NCBI GenBank assembly: GCA_001784175.1
Contig: MFPR01000018.1
Location: forward strand, 1 to 24,719
From: Candidatus Lindowbacteria bacterium RIFCSPLOWO2_12_FULL_62_27
GTDB taxonomy: Bacteria > Lindowbacteria > 2-12-FULL-62-27
Direction of reading: 5' to 3'
Length of the DNA stretch: 24,719 bases
Position 1 is the first letter of the stretch; each line of letters opens with the position of its first letter. This document shows positions 1 to 8,024 of this stretch, piece after piece. Both the position numbers and the translations under genes were made by a program. The notes beneath the pieces were generated by a model. That model had not been told where the DNA came from. It saw only the letters and a list, made by a program, of their open reading frames with translations, and ran no database searches.

Positions 1-2
1 CG

Positions 3-3000
3 TCCTACGGCATCTATCTGTCTTCGAGTTCGAACAACGCGCTGAGCGGGAATACGGCCGGTTCGAATTCGTACGGCATCTATCTGTCTTCAAGTCCGAG
101 CAACACGGTGAGCGGGAACACGGCCGGTTCGAATTCCACCGGCATCTATCTTGAATATAGTTCGAGCAACACGGTGAGCAGCAACACGGCCGTGTCGAAT
201 TCGTCCTATGGCATCCATCTGTCCTCGAGTTCGAGCAACGCGCTGAGCGGGAACACGGCCAGTTCGAATAACATCGGCATCTATCTGTACTACAGTTCGA
301 ACAACGCGCTGAGCGGGAATACGGCCGGTTCGAATTCGTACGGCATCTATCTGTATTCTAGTTCGAGCAACACGGTGATCGGCAACACGGCCGCATCCAA
401 TTCGTCCTACGGCATGTATCTGTATTTGAGTTCGAACAACACGCTGGTTCAAAACACGCTCGATTCGAACGTTCAGTATCAAATTTATCTGACCGGTTCG
501 TCCTCGGTCGACACGGCGCAGAAGAACAATCTGAGGACAAGTCCGACGAATCCCAACGGCGGGGTGTACAACAACACGGGCAGCGTATTTGATTTCACGC
601 GCAACTGGTGGGGAACGACGGACGGGGTGGCGATCGACCGGATGATCACCTCCCTGCCGCCGCAGACGGTGACGGTTCGGCCCTACCGGTTGGGTCCGGT
701 CGACACCGCTGCGGGGGCCGACACGACCGCGACGAGGGCGCCGGACACCGTGGCCGTGACGGCCAACGACACGTCGCGGATCGTGACGTGGGAGACTGGC
801 GGCGCGACGGGGCTGGAGGAGACCAACGGCGGCGCGACCGGAGACGGGGGATACCGGATATACCGGAGCGAAGTGAAGAACGCGTCGGTGTGGATGAGGA
901 TCGGGCAGGCGAACAGCGGGACGGACGGCTGGCAGGACACGGACATTACGCCGGGCCGGGTGTATTACTACCGGGTAACGACCCTGGACACATCGACGCC
1001 GTTTGAGAACGAGAGTTTTTATTCTGACTCGGAGCCGATAGACAGCCTGGTGGTGACGTCGCGGACGACGTGGTACGTGAACGACACGTCGACGGCGGGG
1101 GACTCCTTTACGTATGCAACGGGCAATGATGCAGCAGGCAACGGGTCGCCCCAGGCGCCGTTTCGGTCAATTGCGCTTGCGTTGAGACCCGCGCAAGCCG
1201 GCGACACGATTTACATCGACGCGGGCGTCTACGCGGAGATCGTCGTGGTCGGCACGGACTCGGTCACGCTTCAGGGCAAGGACTCGAACGCGACGGTGAT
1301 CGACCCGCCGGGGGCGAACTGGGTCAGCGGTCTCTACGGGATCTACGCGGCGAACCGGACGGGTCTGGGGATCAAGAATCTCGGCGTGACGGGGGCGAAC
1401 ATCGGGATACGATTGGAGAATGTGGACCGATCGACTGTTGCCGGAGACAGCGTGGCGTCCTGCGGCCATACCGGCATCTCTCTTGTGAACGGCTCCGACA
1501 CGAACACGGTGATCGGCAACACGGCGAATTCGAATTCGTCCTACGGCATCTATCTGTCTTCAAGTCCGAGCAACGCCGTGAACGGCAACACGGCCAGCTC
1601 GAATAGTACCGGCATCTATCTTGAATATAGTTCGAGCAACACGGTGATCAGCAACACGGCCGTGTCGAATTCGTCCTATGGCATCTATCTGTCTTCGAGT
1701 TCAAGCAACACGGTAAGCGGCAACACCGCCAGTTCGAATAACATCGGCATCTACCTGTATTCGAGTTCGAACAACGCGCTGAGCGGGAACACGGCCGGTT
1801 CGAATTCGTACGGCATCCATCTGTATTCGAGTTCGAGCAACACGATGAGCGGCAACACGACCGCGTCCAATTTGTCCTACGGCATGTATCTGTATTACAG
1901 TTCGAACAACACGCTGGTTCAAAACACGCTCGATTCGAACGTTCAGTATCAAATTTACATCGGCTATGGTTCATCGGTCGACACGGCGCAGAAGAACAAT
2001 GTGAGGACGAGTCCGACGAATCCCGACGGCGGGGTGTACAACAGCGCGGGCAGCGTATTCGATTTCACGCGCAACTGGTGGAACACGACGGACGAGGCGG
2101 CGATCGCGAGGATGGTCTATCGAGCCTCCAGCGCCGATTTCATCGTCTGGTCGCCTTACCGGCTCGGTCCGGTCGACACCTCGGTGGGCGCCGACACCAC
2201 CGCTCCCGCCGCCCCCACCGGCGTGACGATAGATTCCGGCGTGGCGGGCCAGATCACCGTCTCGTGGGTGAATCCGACTGTGAACGAAGAAACCAACGGC
2301 GGACCGGGCGGATTCAACGGCGTCAAAATCTATCGCGTGGCCGGCGCGCCCGACACGACGCACTGGGCGAATGCGCCGGTGTGGACGGCCGGGCCGACCG
2401 ACACGACGTGGACCGACACGGAAGTTTCAGCCGGGACCGTATATAATTACCGTCTGACCTCGCGCGACTCGGCCGCGCTCGTCAACGAGTCGTTTTTCCA
2501 TACGTCGGTGGCGGCGCCGAACACGAGCGGCCAATGGTACGTGAACGACCTGTCGGCCGCGGGCGACAGTTTCACGTCGTCGATCGGTTCCGACGCGGCC
2601 AACAACGGCACGGCGTCGAGACCCTACCGGACGATCCTGAGGGCCCTCACACAGGCCAAGGCCGGCGACACGATCTTCCTCGACGCCGGCCAGTATTCGG
2701 AAGCCGTCGTGATCGAGACGGACAATATCAGCCTCATCGGCAAGGACTCGACCGCCACCGTGATTGATCCGCCGGGCGAGGCGTCCACCTCCGGCCTCAA
2801 CGGCATCTTCGCCGACACGCAGACGGGGCTTTTGATCAAGAATCTCTGCGTGACCGACGCGTACGACGGTGTTCATTTTTACAATGTGGACGCCTCGACC
2901 ATTTCGGGCGTCCGGGCCATCGGGTGCGGGAATTCCGGCATTTATCTGCGGGCGAATTCCGACACGAACACGGTGAGCGCCAACACGGCCAGTGTGAATC

Positions 3001-6000
3001 CTCGCGGCATTTATCTGTATTCGAGTTCGAGCAACACGGTGAGCAGCAACACGGCCACTTCGAATACCGACGGCATCTATCTGTATTCGAGTTCGAACAA
3101 CACGGTCAGCGGCAACACCGCCAGTTCGAATGTCACCGGCATCTATCTGTCTCCGGCTTCAAGCAGCAACACGGTGATCGGCAACACCGCCAACTCGAAT
3201 TCGGCCATCGGCATCTATCACTATTCGAGTTCGAACAACACGGTGAGCGGCAACACGGCCAGTTCGAACGGGACGGCCGACATTTATCTGAATACGGGAT
3301 CGAATAATTATTCCTCGGAAATCGCCGCCTACAACTGGATTGACGCAACGGACGGCAGTATTTGGGCTCCTGATCAAGGCGGTACAGATGACGGTTCGCA
3401 GCTTGTAAATATTGGATTTAATTTCAGCTTTTTTGGAAATACCTACACCCAGCTCAAAATCTCATCCAACGGCTATGTCGTGTTCGGTTCCTCGAGTGCC
3501 ACCAGCCTTTCAAATGTGGCCATTCCAAATGTGGGTCAGCCGAATAATTTTATCGCCCCGTTCTGGGATGACTTAAACCCGGGCGCCGGCGGCAATATTT
3601 ACTACAAGACGATTGGAACCTCGCCGAATCGAACATTTGCCGTGCAATGGAACGGAGTTCCCTTCTATTCGGCCGGGGGGTCGCTTACTTTCGAATTGCT
3701 TTTATACGAACAAAGCGGAGAAATCATTTTTCAATATAATACGATGACTGGATCCTATGCAAATGGGAGCAGCGCGACCTGGGGCATCGAAAACTTGGAC
3801 GGCACGGATGGGTATGGCTCATTTCCCGTTGCGGTCATATCCAATCAACTGGCGCTGAGGATATTTTCTCTGACCGCGAGCAACCCGGGTTCCGACTGGT
3901 ACGTGAACGACGCGTCGACGGCGGGAGACTCGTTCACGACCGTGGCCGGCGCGGATACGGCCGCCGGGAACAGTCCGGCCGCGCCGTTCAGGACGATCGC
4001 CAAGGCGCTGCAAGCGGCCCAGGCGGGCGACGCGATTTGGGTCGACGCGGGGACGTACGCCGAAACCGTCGTGATCGACACGGACGACATCGCGCTCATC
4101 GGCAAGGACCCCAACGCCACGGTGATCGACCCCCCCGGCGATTCGAACGTCAGCGGTCTCTACGGCATCCACGCCGACACGCAGAAGGGCGTCAGAATTA
4201 TCAATTTTGGCATCACGGGCGCCTACGACGGGATCCATTTTGAAAATGTCGAACAATCGATCATCCATGGCAACAGTATAAGTTCCTGCGGCAACAACGG
4301 CATCCATCTGTCATCGAGTTCGAACAACACGATGGTACATAATGACGTGCGGCAGAATTCGAGTTATCAGATTTATATTTACGGCGCTTCGGCGGCGGAC
4401 ACAGCGCAGAAGAACAACATCATTGCGGCGCCGGCCAATCCCAACGGAGGCATCTACAACGGCTCGACTGACTCGACCGCCAAATTCGATTTCACGCGCA
4501 ACTGGTTCGGGACCGCCGACAGCGTGGCGATCCGAGGCCGGATCGTGCAGGCCTCAAACGGCGATTCGATCATCTGGCAGCCGTATCGGCTGGGCGAGGT
4601 CGATATGGCCGCCGGGGCGGACACGGCAGAACCGGCGTCGCCGTCGGGTCTTGCCGCCGACACGTCGACGGCCGGGCAGGTGACACTGACATGGGTGGAC
4701 AATTCGTCGGACGAGAGCGCATTTCGCATCTATCGGGACATCGTCCCCGACACATCCTCGAAAACGTTTCTTGCGGAGCTTCCCGCCAATACGATCTCCT
4801 ACGTGGACACCCCCGTTCCGGCGGGAGCGGCGTATTATTACAGCATCACCGTTCTGGATTCCCATGTGACGGGGACCACTTCGTTTGAGAACGAGGCGTT
4901 TTATTCCGCGTTCGCCGCGGATACCCGGTTGCCGGCCAACACGCTGCCTCTCTGGTACGTGAACGACACATCAACTGCAGAGGACAGCTTCACGCACGCC
5001 GCCGGTTCCGACATAACCGGAAACGGCGCCGCATCGAATCCCTACCGGACGATCTCGAAAGCCCTCGCACAGGCGGAACGCGGCGACACCATATATGTCG
5101 ACGCCGGTCTTTATACGGAAACCGTCGTCATCGACACCGATCACATCAGCCTCATCGGCAGGGATTCGAACGCCACGGTAATCGATCCGCCGGGGGACTC
5201 GAACGTGTACGGGCTATCCGGCATTTACGCGACGAATCGCCTGAATTTGCTCATCAAGAACCTCGGCGTTACGGGGGCGGCTGATGGGATTCATTTCAAC
5301 AACGTCGATCTTTCGACCATCACCGGCAACACGGCCGGTTCGAATTCGAACGGAATATATCTGTACTCAAGTTCGAACAATACGGTGAGCAACAACATCA
5401 CCGATTCGAATGCATGGAGCGGCACCTTGCTGGGAAGAAGCTCGATCAACACATTGAGCAACAACAGGTCAAATTTGAATTCCTACGGCATCGTCCTGGA
5501 TGCGAACTCGGACAGCAACACGCTGATCGGCAACGCGGCCGGTTCGAATTCGCAGTACGGCATCGTACTGGATGCGAGTTCAAACAACGTGATTGTACAA
5601 AATGACGTGCGGCTGAATACGCAATACCAGATTTATATTACTGCTTCATTTAGCGGCCCATCCTCGGCCGACACGGTGCAGAAAAACAACATCGTTCCGT
5701 CCGGGACGAATCCCGACAGCGGCCTGCACAACAACACGGGCAAGACATTTGATTTTTCGCGTAACTATTGGGGCACGACAGATGAGCAGAGAATCGCGAA
5801 AATGATATTTGACACGGGATCGATTGCGAACATCATGTTCACTCCCTACCGCCTTGGCGAAGTCGACATGGCGGCGGGCGCGGACACGACAGCGCCGGCG
5901 GCGCCGTCCGGCGTGGCGCTCGACACTTCCGCGCCCGGGAATATCACCGTGTCATGGGCGAATCCGGCGGTGAACGAGGAGGCCAACGGCGGCGCGGCCG

Positions 6001-8024
6001 GATTCGCCGGCGTTCGCGTGTATCGCCTGCGCAATGCGCCCGACACGACTCACTGGGCCAACGCCCTCGTCTGGACGGCCGGGGCGTCGGACACGATGTG
6101 GGTTGATACCGGCGTCAGTGACAGCGCGACGTACTATTACCGCCTGACGTCCCGCGATGCCGCGCCGTTTGTCAACGAGTCGTTCTTCAGCGACACGAAA
6201 TTCTCCGTGCCCCTGCCGCCGGCCGCGCCCGGGCCGGCGAGCATCCGTATCGTGGGCGGCCATCACGGTCTCGGTGGGAGCGGCGATGCGCTGGCGATCG
6301 AATTTTTGGTCCTTGACACAGGCTCCTCCGCGGTGTCCTCAGAAACCGTTACCTTTCAAATCACGTATCCGTCCGGCGGCGGGGGCGCGGCGTTGCAGTT
6401 GGGCGAAACCGGCGGGGTGACGGGCGCGGACGGCGGGATAACGGAAACGATCACGCTTCCTTCGACGGGCGACATCTTTCAAATCAGGGCGTGGCCGGCC
6501 GGCAATTCGGCGGCTTCGGCCGTCGCCACCGTCTATCTCGACGGCCGGGACATCGCCGACTCGACGTGGCGGATGATGGCGCCGAACAAGTCGCTCCTGA
6601 CGGCCGATCCGGCGGCGGTGGTCGGCGCGGATTTGGGAAGCGCGTCACAATACCGGCTCTACGAATGGCGCGAGGACAAAGGCGTGAATCCGTCGATCAC
6701 GTTTGCTTCGACCCAATACCATGCCGTGTCCGCGATCGAGCGCGGCCGGGGATTTTGGGCCAAGCATCTGACCGGCTCGACCCAACGCTGGGTCATCGAT
6801 GAGGGGTCGCAGGGCGTGGCGGGATTCGACACCGTCCGGGTGGCGTTGAACGCGACCGGCAGCGGCTGGAACCAGATCGGCTCCGGGCAGTATTTTTACG
6901 TCGACTGGCGCACGTCCGTGAAAGTCGACACCGGACTTCCGGGCGACACGTGGGCCGGTTCAAACCTTTCGAACCTGCTCAGCGTCGACTCGGCCCACGC
7001 CGCCGGGGTCCTCAGCAACGTCCTCTACTGGTTTGACGGGACGCAGTATCAGTGGGGTCCGAGCGCCGTGAGCGACAGCGCCGTGCAAATGAAGCCGATG
7101 ACGGGGTTCTGGGTGAAGGCGCTTGCGTCGTGCACGCTGTGGGTATTTCCGAATCCGGCGGAGGTTATGGAGACGGAGACGGTTGTTTTAAATCAGAGTG
7201 GAATGCTGTCGGCGTACTACAAGGAGCAAAACAAGGCCGGCGTCGAAAACGACTGGGCGATTCAGATGATGGCGAGCGGCGGAGGCGCGCGAGACGAACA
7301 GAATTATGTCGGGGTTCGGCCCACGGCGCAGGAGGCGGCGCTTGCGGTCGCCTATGAGCCACCGCCGGCGGCGGGGGGATATGTGTACCTGGCGATGAGG
7401 CAACTGAGAGGAACCCCCCACCCAGCCTCCCCCCCAAGGGGGGAGGAGAACCCATGGCTGGCGGCGGCATTTGCTGAACCGGGTGCGATGGGCCGGTCGT
7501 GGGAGGTGTCTGTTGCATCGGACGTTTCCGCGCCGGTCACGATCTCGTGGGACAACATCCCGAATTTACCGCACGTCTACGAGGCGTATCTGATCGGCGG
7601 CCCGCAAGGTCCCGTGAATCTGCGCCAATCCGCCTCACTGGTTTTAGAATCTAAAATCGAAAATCCAAAATCTCCAATTTCATTGACCCTCGCCATCGGC
7701 CTCCCCGAATACCTTGCGGCCTTTCTTTCCGCGTCGCTCTCGAAAGAGCATACCTTCGTCTATCCGAACCCGGGGCCGGACGGCTCGACGGGATCGATGA
7801 CGTTCAAGTACAACCTGCAGTCGCCGGCCGGCGTGACACTCAAAATCTACGATGTGGGCGGCCGGCTGGTCAGAGAGTTGGCGGGATCGGGCATGGGCGG
7901 ATCGAACACGATCCCATGGGACACCGCGAACAAACACGGTCAGAACGTCGGCTCTGGGGTGTATCTCTACATTCTACAGTCTGGTGGAAACAAACTCGTG
8001 GACAAACTGGCGGTGGTCCGGTGA
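3..8024 (+). CDS. Giant modular beta-helix (NosD-like) surface protein with FN3 domains and YPNP C-terminal domain, 5' partial
   Basis: The frame is open from the first bases, so the N-terminus and any signal peptide lie outside the window; 2673 residues are visible. Five related modules are seen; the first is cut and the others start with WYVND at 1071, 2535, 3897 and 4953. A typical module has an entry segment (PFRTI, AGDTI.VDAG.Y.E, GKDSNATVIDPPG), Asn/Ser-rich beta-helix rungs of 22-23 residues (GIYLYSSSNNTVSGNTA type; 8 visible, 8, 6, 2 and 5 per module), a cap (KNN, FDFTRNWWGTTD, PYRLG.VD) and an FN3-like domain. The third module lacks the cap and FN3 and carries another domain at about 3312-3875. 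After the last module come an Ig-like domain (about 6231-6540), two GFWVK-type repeats (to about 7150), a beta-sandwich, and a C-terminal domain from YPNP (7761) ending WDTANKHG...SGVYLY. A secreted adhesin or structural protein is likely; an enzymatic role is not shown. Confidence 0.9.
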   Translation, partial: SYGIYLSSSSNNALSGNTAGSNSYGIYLSSSPSNTVSGNTAGSNSTGIYLEYSSSNTVSSNTAVSNSSYGIHLSSSSSNALSGNTASSNNIGIYLYYSSNNALSGNTAGSNSYGIYLYSSSSNTVIGNTAASNSSYGMYLYLSSNNTLVQNTLDSNVQYQIYLTGSSSVDTAQKNNLRTSPTNPNGGVYNNTGSVFDFTRNWWGTTDGVAIDRMITSLPPQTVTVRPYRLGPVDTAAGADTTATRAPDTVAVTANDTSRIVTWETGGATGLEETNGGATGDGGYRIYRSEVKNASVWMRIGQANSGTDGWQDTDITPGRVYYYRVTTLDTSTPFENESFYSDSEPIDSLVVTSRTTWYVNDTSTAGDSFTYATGNDAAGNGSPQAPFRSIALALRPAQAGDTIYIDAGVYAEIVVVGTDSVTLQGKDSNATVIDPPGANWVSGLYGIYAANRTGLGIKNLGVTGANIGIRLENVDRSTVAGDSVASCGHTGISLVNGSDTNTVIGNTANSNSSYGIYLSSSPSNAVNGNTASSNSTGIYLEYSSSNTVISNTAVSNSSYGIYLSSSSSNTVSGNTASSNNIGIYLYSSSNNALSGNTAGSNSYGIHLYSSSSNTMSGNTTASNLSYGMYLYYSSNNTLVQNTLDSNVQYQIYIGYGSSVDTAQKNNVRTSPTNPDGGVYNSAGSVFDFTRNWWNTTDEAAIARMVYRASSADFIVWSPYRLGPVDTSVGADTTAPAAPTGVTIDSGVAGQITVSWVNPTVNEETNGGPGGFNGVKIYRVAGAPDTTHWANAPVWTAGPTDTTWTDTEVSAGTVYNYRLTSRDSAALVNESFFHTSVAAPNTSGQWYVNDLSAAGDSFTSSIGSDAANNGTASRPYRTILRALTQAKAGDTIFLDAGQYSEAVVIETDNISLIGKDSTATVIDPPGEASTSGLNGIFADTQTGLLIKNLCVTDAYDGVHFYNVDASTISGVRAIGCGNSGIYLRANSDTNTVSANTASVNPRGIYLYSSSSNTVSSNTATSNTDGIYLYSSSNNTVSGNTASSNVTGIYLSPASSSNTVIGNTANSNSAIGIYHYSSSNNTVSGNTASSNGTADIYLNTGSNNYSSEIAAYNWIDATDGSIWAPDQGGTDDGSQLVNIGFNFSFFGNTYTQLKISSNGYVVFGSSSATSLSNVAIPNVGQPNNFIAPFWDDLNPGAGGNIYYKTIGTSPNRTFAVQWNGVPFYSAGGSLTFELLLYEQSGEIIFQYNTMTGSYANGSSATWGIENLDGTDGYGSFPVAVISNQLALRIFSLTASNPGSDWYVNDASTAGDSFTTVAGADTAAGNSPAAPFRTIAKALQAAQAGDAIWVDAGTYAETVVIDTDDIALIGKDPNATVIDPPGDSNVSGLYGIHADTQKGVRIINFGITGAYDGIHFENVEQSIIHGNSISSCGNNGIHLSSSSNNTMVHNDVRQNSSYQIYIYGASAADTAQKNNIIAAPANPNGGIYNGSTDSTAKFDFTRNWFGTADSVAIRGRIVQASNGDSIIWQPYRLGEVDMAAGADTAEPASPSGLAADTSTAGQVTLTWVDNSSDESAFRIYRDIVPDTSSKTFLAELPANTISYVDTPVPAGAAYYYSITVLDSHVTGTTSFENEAFYSAFAADTRLPANTLPLWYVNDTSTAEDSFTHAAGSDITGNGAASNPYRTISKALAQAERGDTIYVDAGLYTETVVIDTDHISLIGRDSNATVIDPPGDSNVYGLSGIYATNRLNLLIKNLGVTGAADGIHFNNVDLSTITGNTAGSNSNGIYLYSSSNNTVSNNITDSNAWSGTLLGRSSINTLSNNRSNLNSYGIVLDANSDSNTLIGNAAGSNSQYGIVLDASSNNVIVQNDVRLNTQYQIYITASFSGPSSADTVQKNNIVPSGTNPDSGLHNNTGKTFDFSRNYWGTTDEQRIAKMIFDTGSIANIMFTPYRLGEVDMAAGADTTAPAAPSGVALDTSAPGNITVSWANPAVNEEANGGAAGFAGVRVYRLRNAPDTTHWANALVWTAGASDTMWVDTGVSDSATYYYRLTSRDAAPFVNESFFSDTKFSVPLPPAAPGPASIRIVGGHHGLGGSGDALAIEFLVLDTGSSAVSSETVTFQITYPSGGGGAALQLGETGGVTGADGGITETITLPSTGDIFQIRAWPAGNSAASAVATVYLDGRDIADSTWRMMAPNKSLLTADPAAVVGADLGSASQYRLYEWREDKGVNPSITFASTQYHAVSAIERGRGFWAKHLTGSTQRWVIDEGSQGVAGFDTVRVALNATGSGWNQIGSGQYFYVDWRTSVKVDTGLPGDTWAGSNLSNLLSVDSAHAAGVLSNVLYWFDGTQYQWGPSAVSDSAVQMKPMTGFWVKALASCTLWVFPNPAEVMETETVVLNQSGMLSAYYKEQNKAGVENDWAIQMMASGGGARDEQNYVGVRPTAQEAALAVAYEPPPAAGGYVYLAMRQLRGTPHPASPPRGEENPWLAAAFAEPGAMGRSWEVSVASDVSAPVTISWDNIPNLPHVYEAYLIGGPQGPVNLRQSASLVLESKIENPKSPISLTLAIGLPEYLAAFLSASLSKEHTFVYPNPGPDGSTGSMTFKYNLQSPAGVTLKIYDVGGRLVRELAGSGMGGSNTIPWDTANKHGQNVGSGVYLYILQSGGNKLVDKLAVVR
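65..615 (+). repeat. Segmental duplication, copy 1 (second copy about 1535-2085)
   Basis: The rungs and cap of module 1 recur in module 2 at a constant offset of 1470 bases (490 codons). Checked anchors are ttgaatatag at 151 and 1621, aaattta at 481 and 1951, and gcaactggtg at 601 and 2071, so there is no net insertion or deletion between them. By eye most bases match, and many differences are synonymous or swap Ser/Asn/Tyr in the rungs. Confidence 0.85.
1535..2085 (+). repeat. Segmental duplication, copy 2 (first copy about 65-615)
   Basis: This is the module 2 partner of the repeat at 65-615, in the same frame and orientation at an offset of 1470 bases. It covers about seven beta-helix rungs and the NWW cap. 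The similarity fades upstream of about 1535, where module 2 has its own entry segment and module 1 has further rungs. Confidence 0.85.
2930..3300 (+). repeat. 66-69-base tandem rung repeats of module 3
   Basis: Six consecutive beta-helix rungs are encoded by units of 66-69 bases built on ggcatctatctg, ttcgagttcgaac and acggtgagcggcaac. Identical codon strings recur from unit to unit, pointing to recent unequal exchange or slippage. The same unit recurs in modules 1 and 2, with more diverged relatives in modules 4 and 5. Direct, spacer-free coding repeats rule out a CRISPR array. Confidence 0.8.
3312..3875 (+). other. Compositionally distinct domain inserted in the beta-helix protein
   Basis: About 185 residues replace the usual cap and FN3 domain of module 3. 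Key strings are FNFSFFGNTY, KISSNGYVVFGS, NNFIAPFWDDLNP, GNIYYKTIG, FELLLYEQSGEIIFQYN and WGIENLDGTDGYG. This pattern is familiar from all-beta accessory domains in secreted bacterial proteases and surface proteins. Hand counts give 27/60 GC at 3361-3420, 25/60 at 3421-3480 and 24/60 at 3721-3780, against 45/60 at 3961-4020. That fits domain acquisition from a lower-GC source followed by in-frame fusion. It begins just after a rung (TGSNN) and ends before the next WYVND. Confidence 0.75.
7411..7460 (+). repeat. In-frame C-rich/G-rich palindromic repetitive element
   Basis: A perfect 9-base-pair stem (7426-7434 with 7438-7446, loop CAA) lies in a C-rich then G-rich tract. It is translated as RGTPHPASPPRGEENPW. 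It interrupts a beta-sandwich domain between YLAMRQL and LAAAFAEPG...SWEVSV, where a surface loop would be expected. Its composition and Pro/Arg/Gly product are unlike the flanks. It resembles the dispersed intergenic REP-like palindromes that sometimes invade genes; I see only one copy here. Confidence 0.65.
7641..7682 (+). repeat. In-frame AT-rich heptamer repeat element
   Basis: A sudden AT-rich stretch carries three tandem heptamers of form AAAATCN (7653-7673). It encodes LESKIENPKSPIS inside a GC-rich gene, between the beta-sandwich and the C-terminal domain. Similar AAAATCC-type repeats are often intergenic and dispersed in environmental genomes, so I read this as a short repetitive element captured in frame. 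Confidence 0.55.
7755..8021 (+). other. C-terminal YPNP/FlgD-like sorting-type domain
   Basis: Final 89 residues of the beta-helix giant protein, starting at FVYPNPGPD (Tyr codon at 7761). Core strings are LKIYDVGGRLVREL, IPWDTANKHGQNV and GSGVYLYILQSGG. It pairs with the domain at 18635-18901. It lies downstream of the AT-rich in-frame element. Confidence 0.75.

Noticed and set aside
108-110. GTG at 108 as the start of the giant beta-helix gene
   Set aside because: The same frame is open and codes for identical rungs back to position 3, so the gene simply enters from the left.
1-530. Possible CRISPR-like direct repeats
   Set aside because: Units are contiguous, in frame and encode beta-helix rungs; there are no unique spacers and no cas genes.
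1648-1974. Minus-strand open frames opposite the beta-helix rungs (also 90-482 and 3133-3377)
   Set aside because: They mirror the 66-69-base rung repeats, so the absence of stops is copied from unit to unit and is not evidence of coding.
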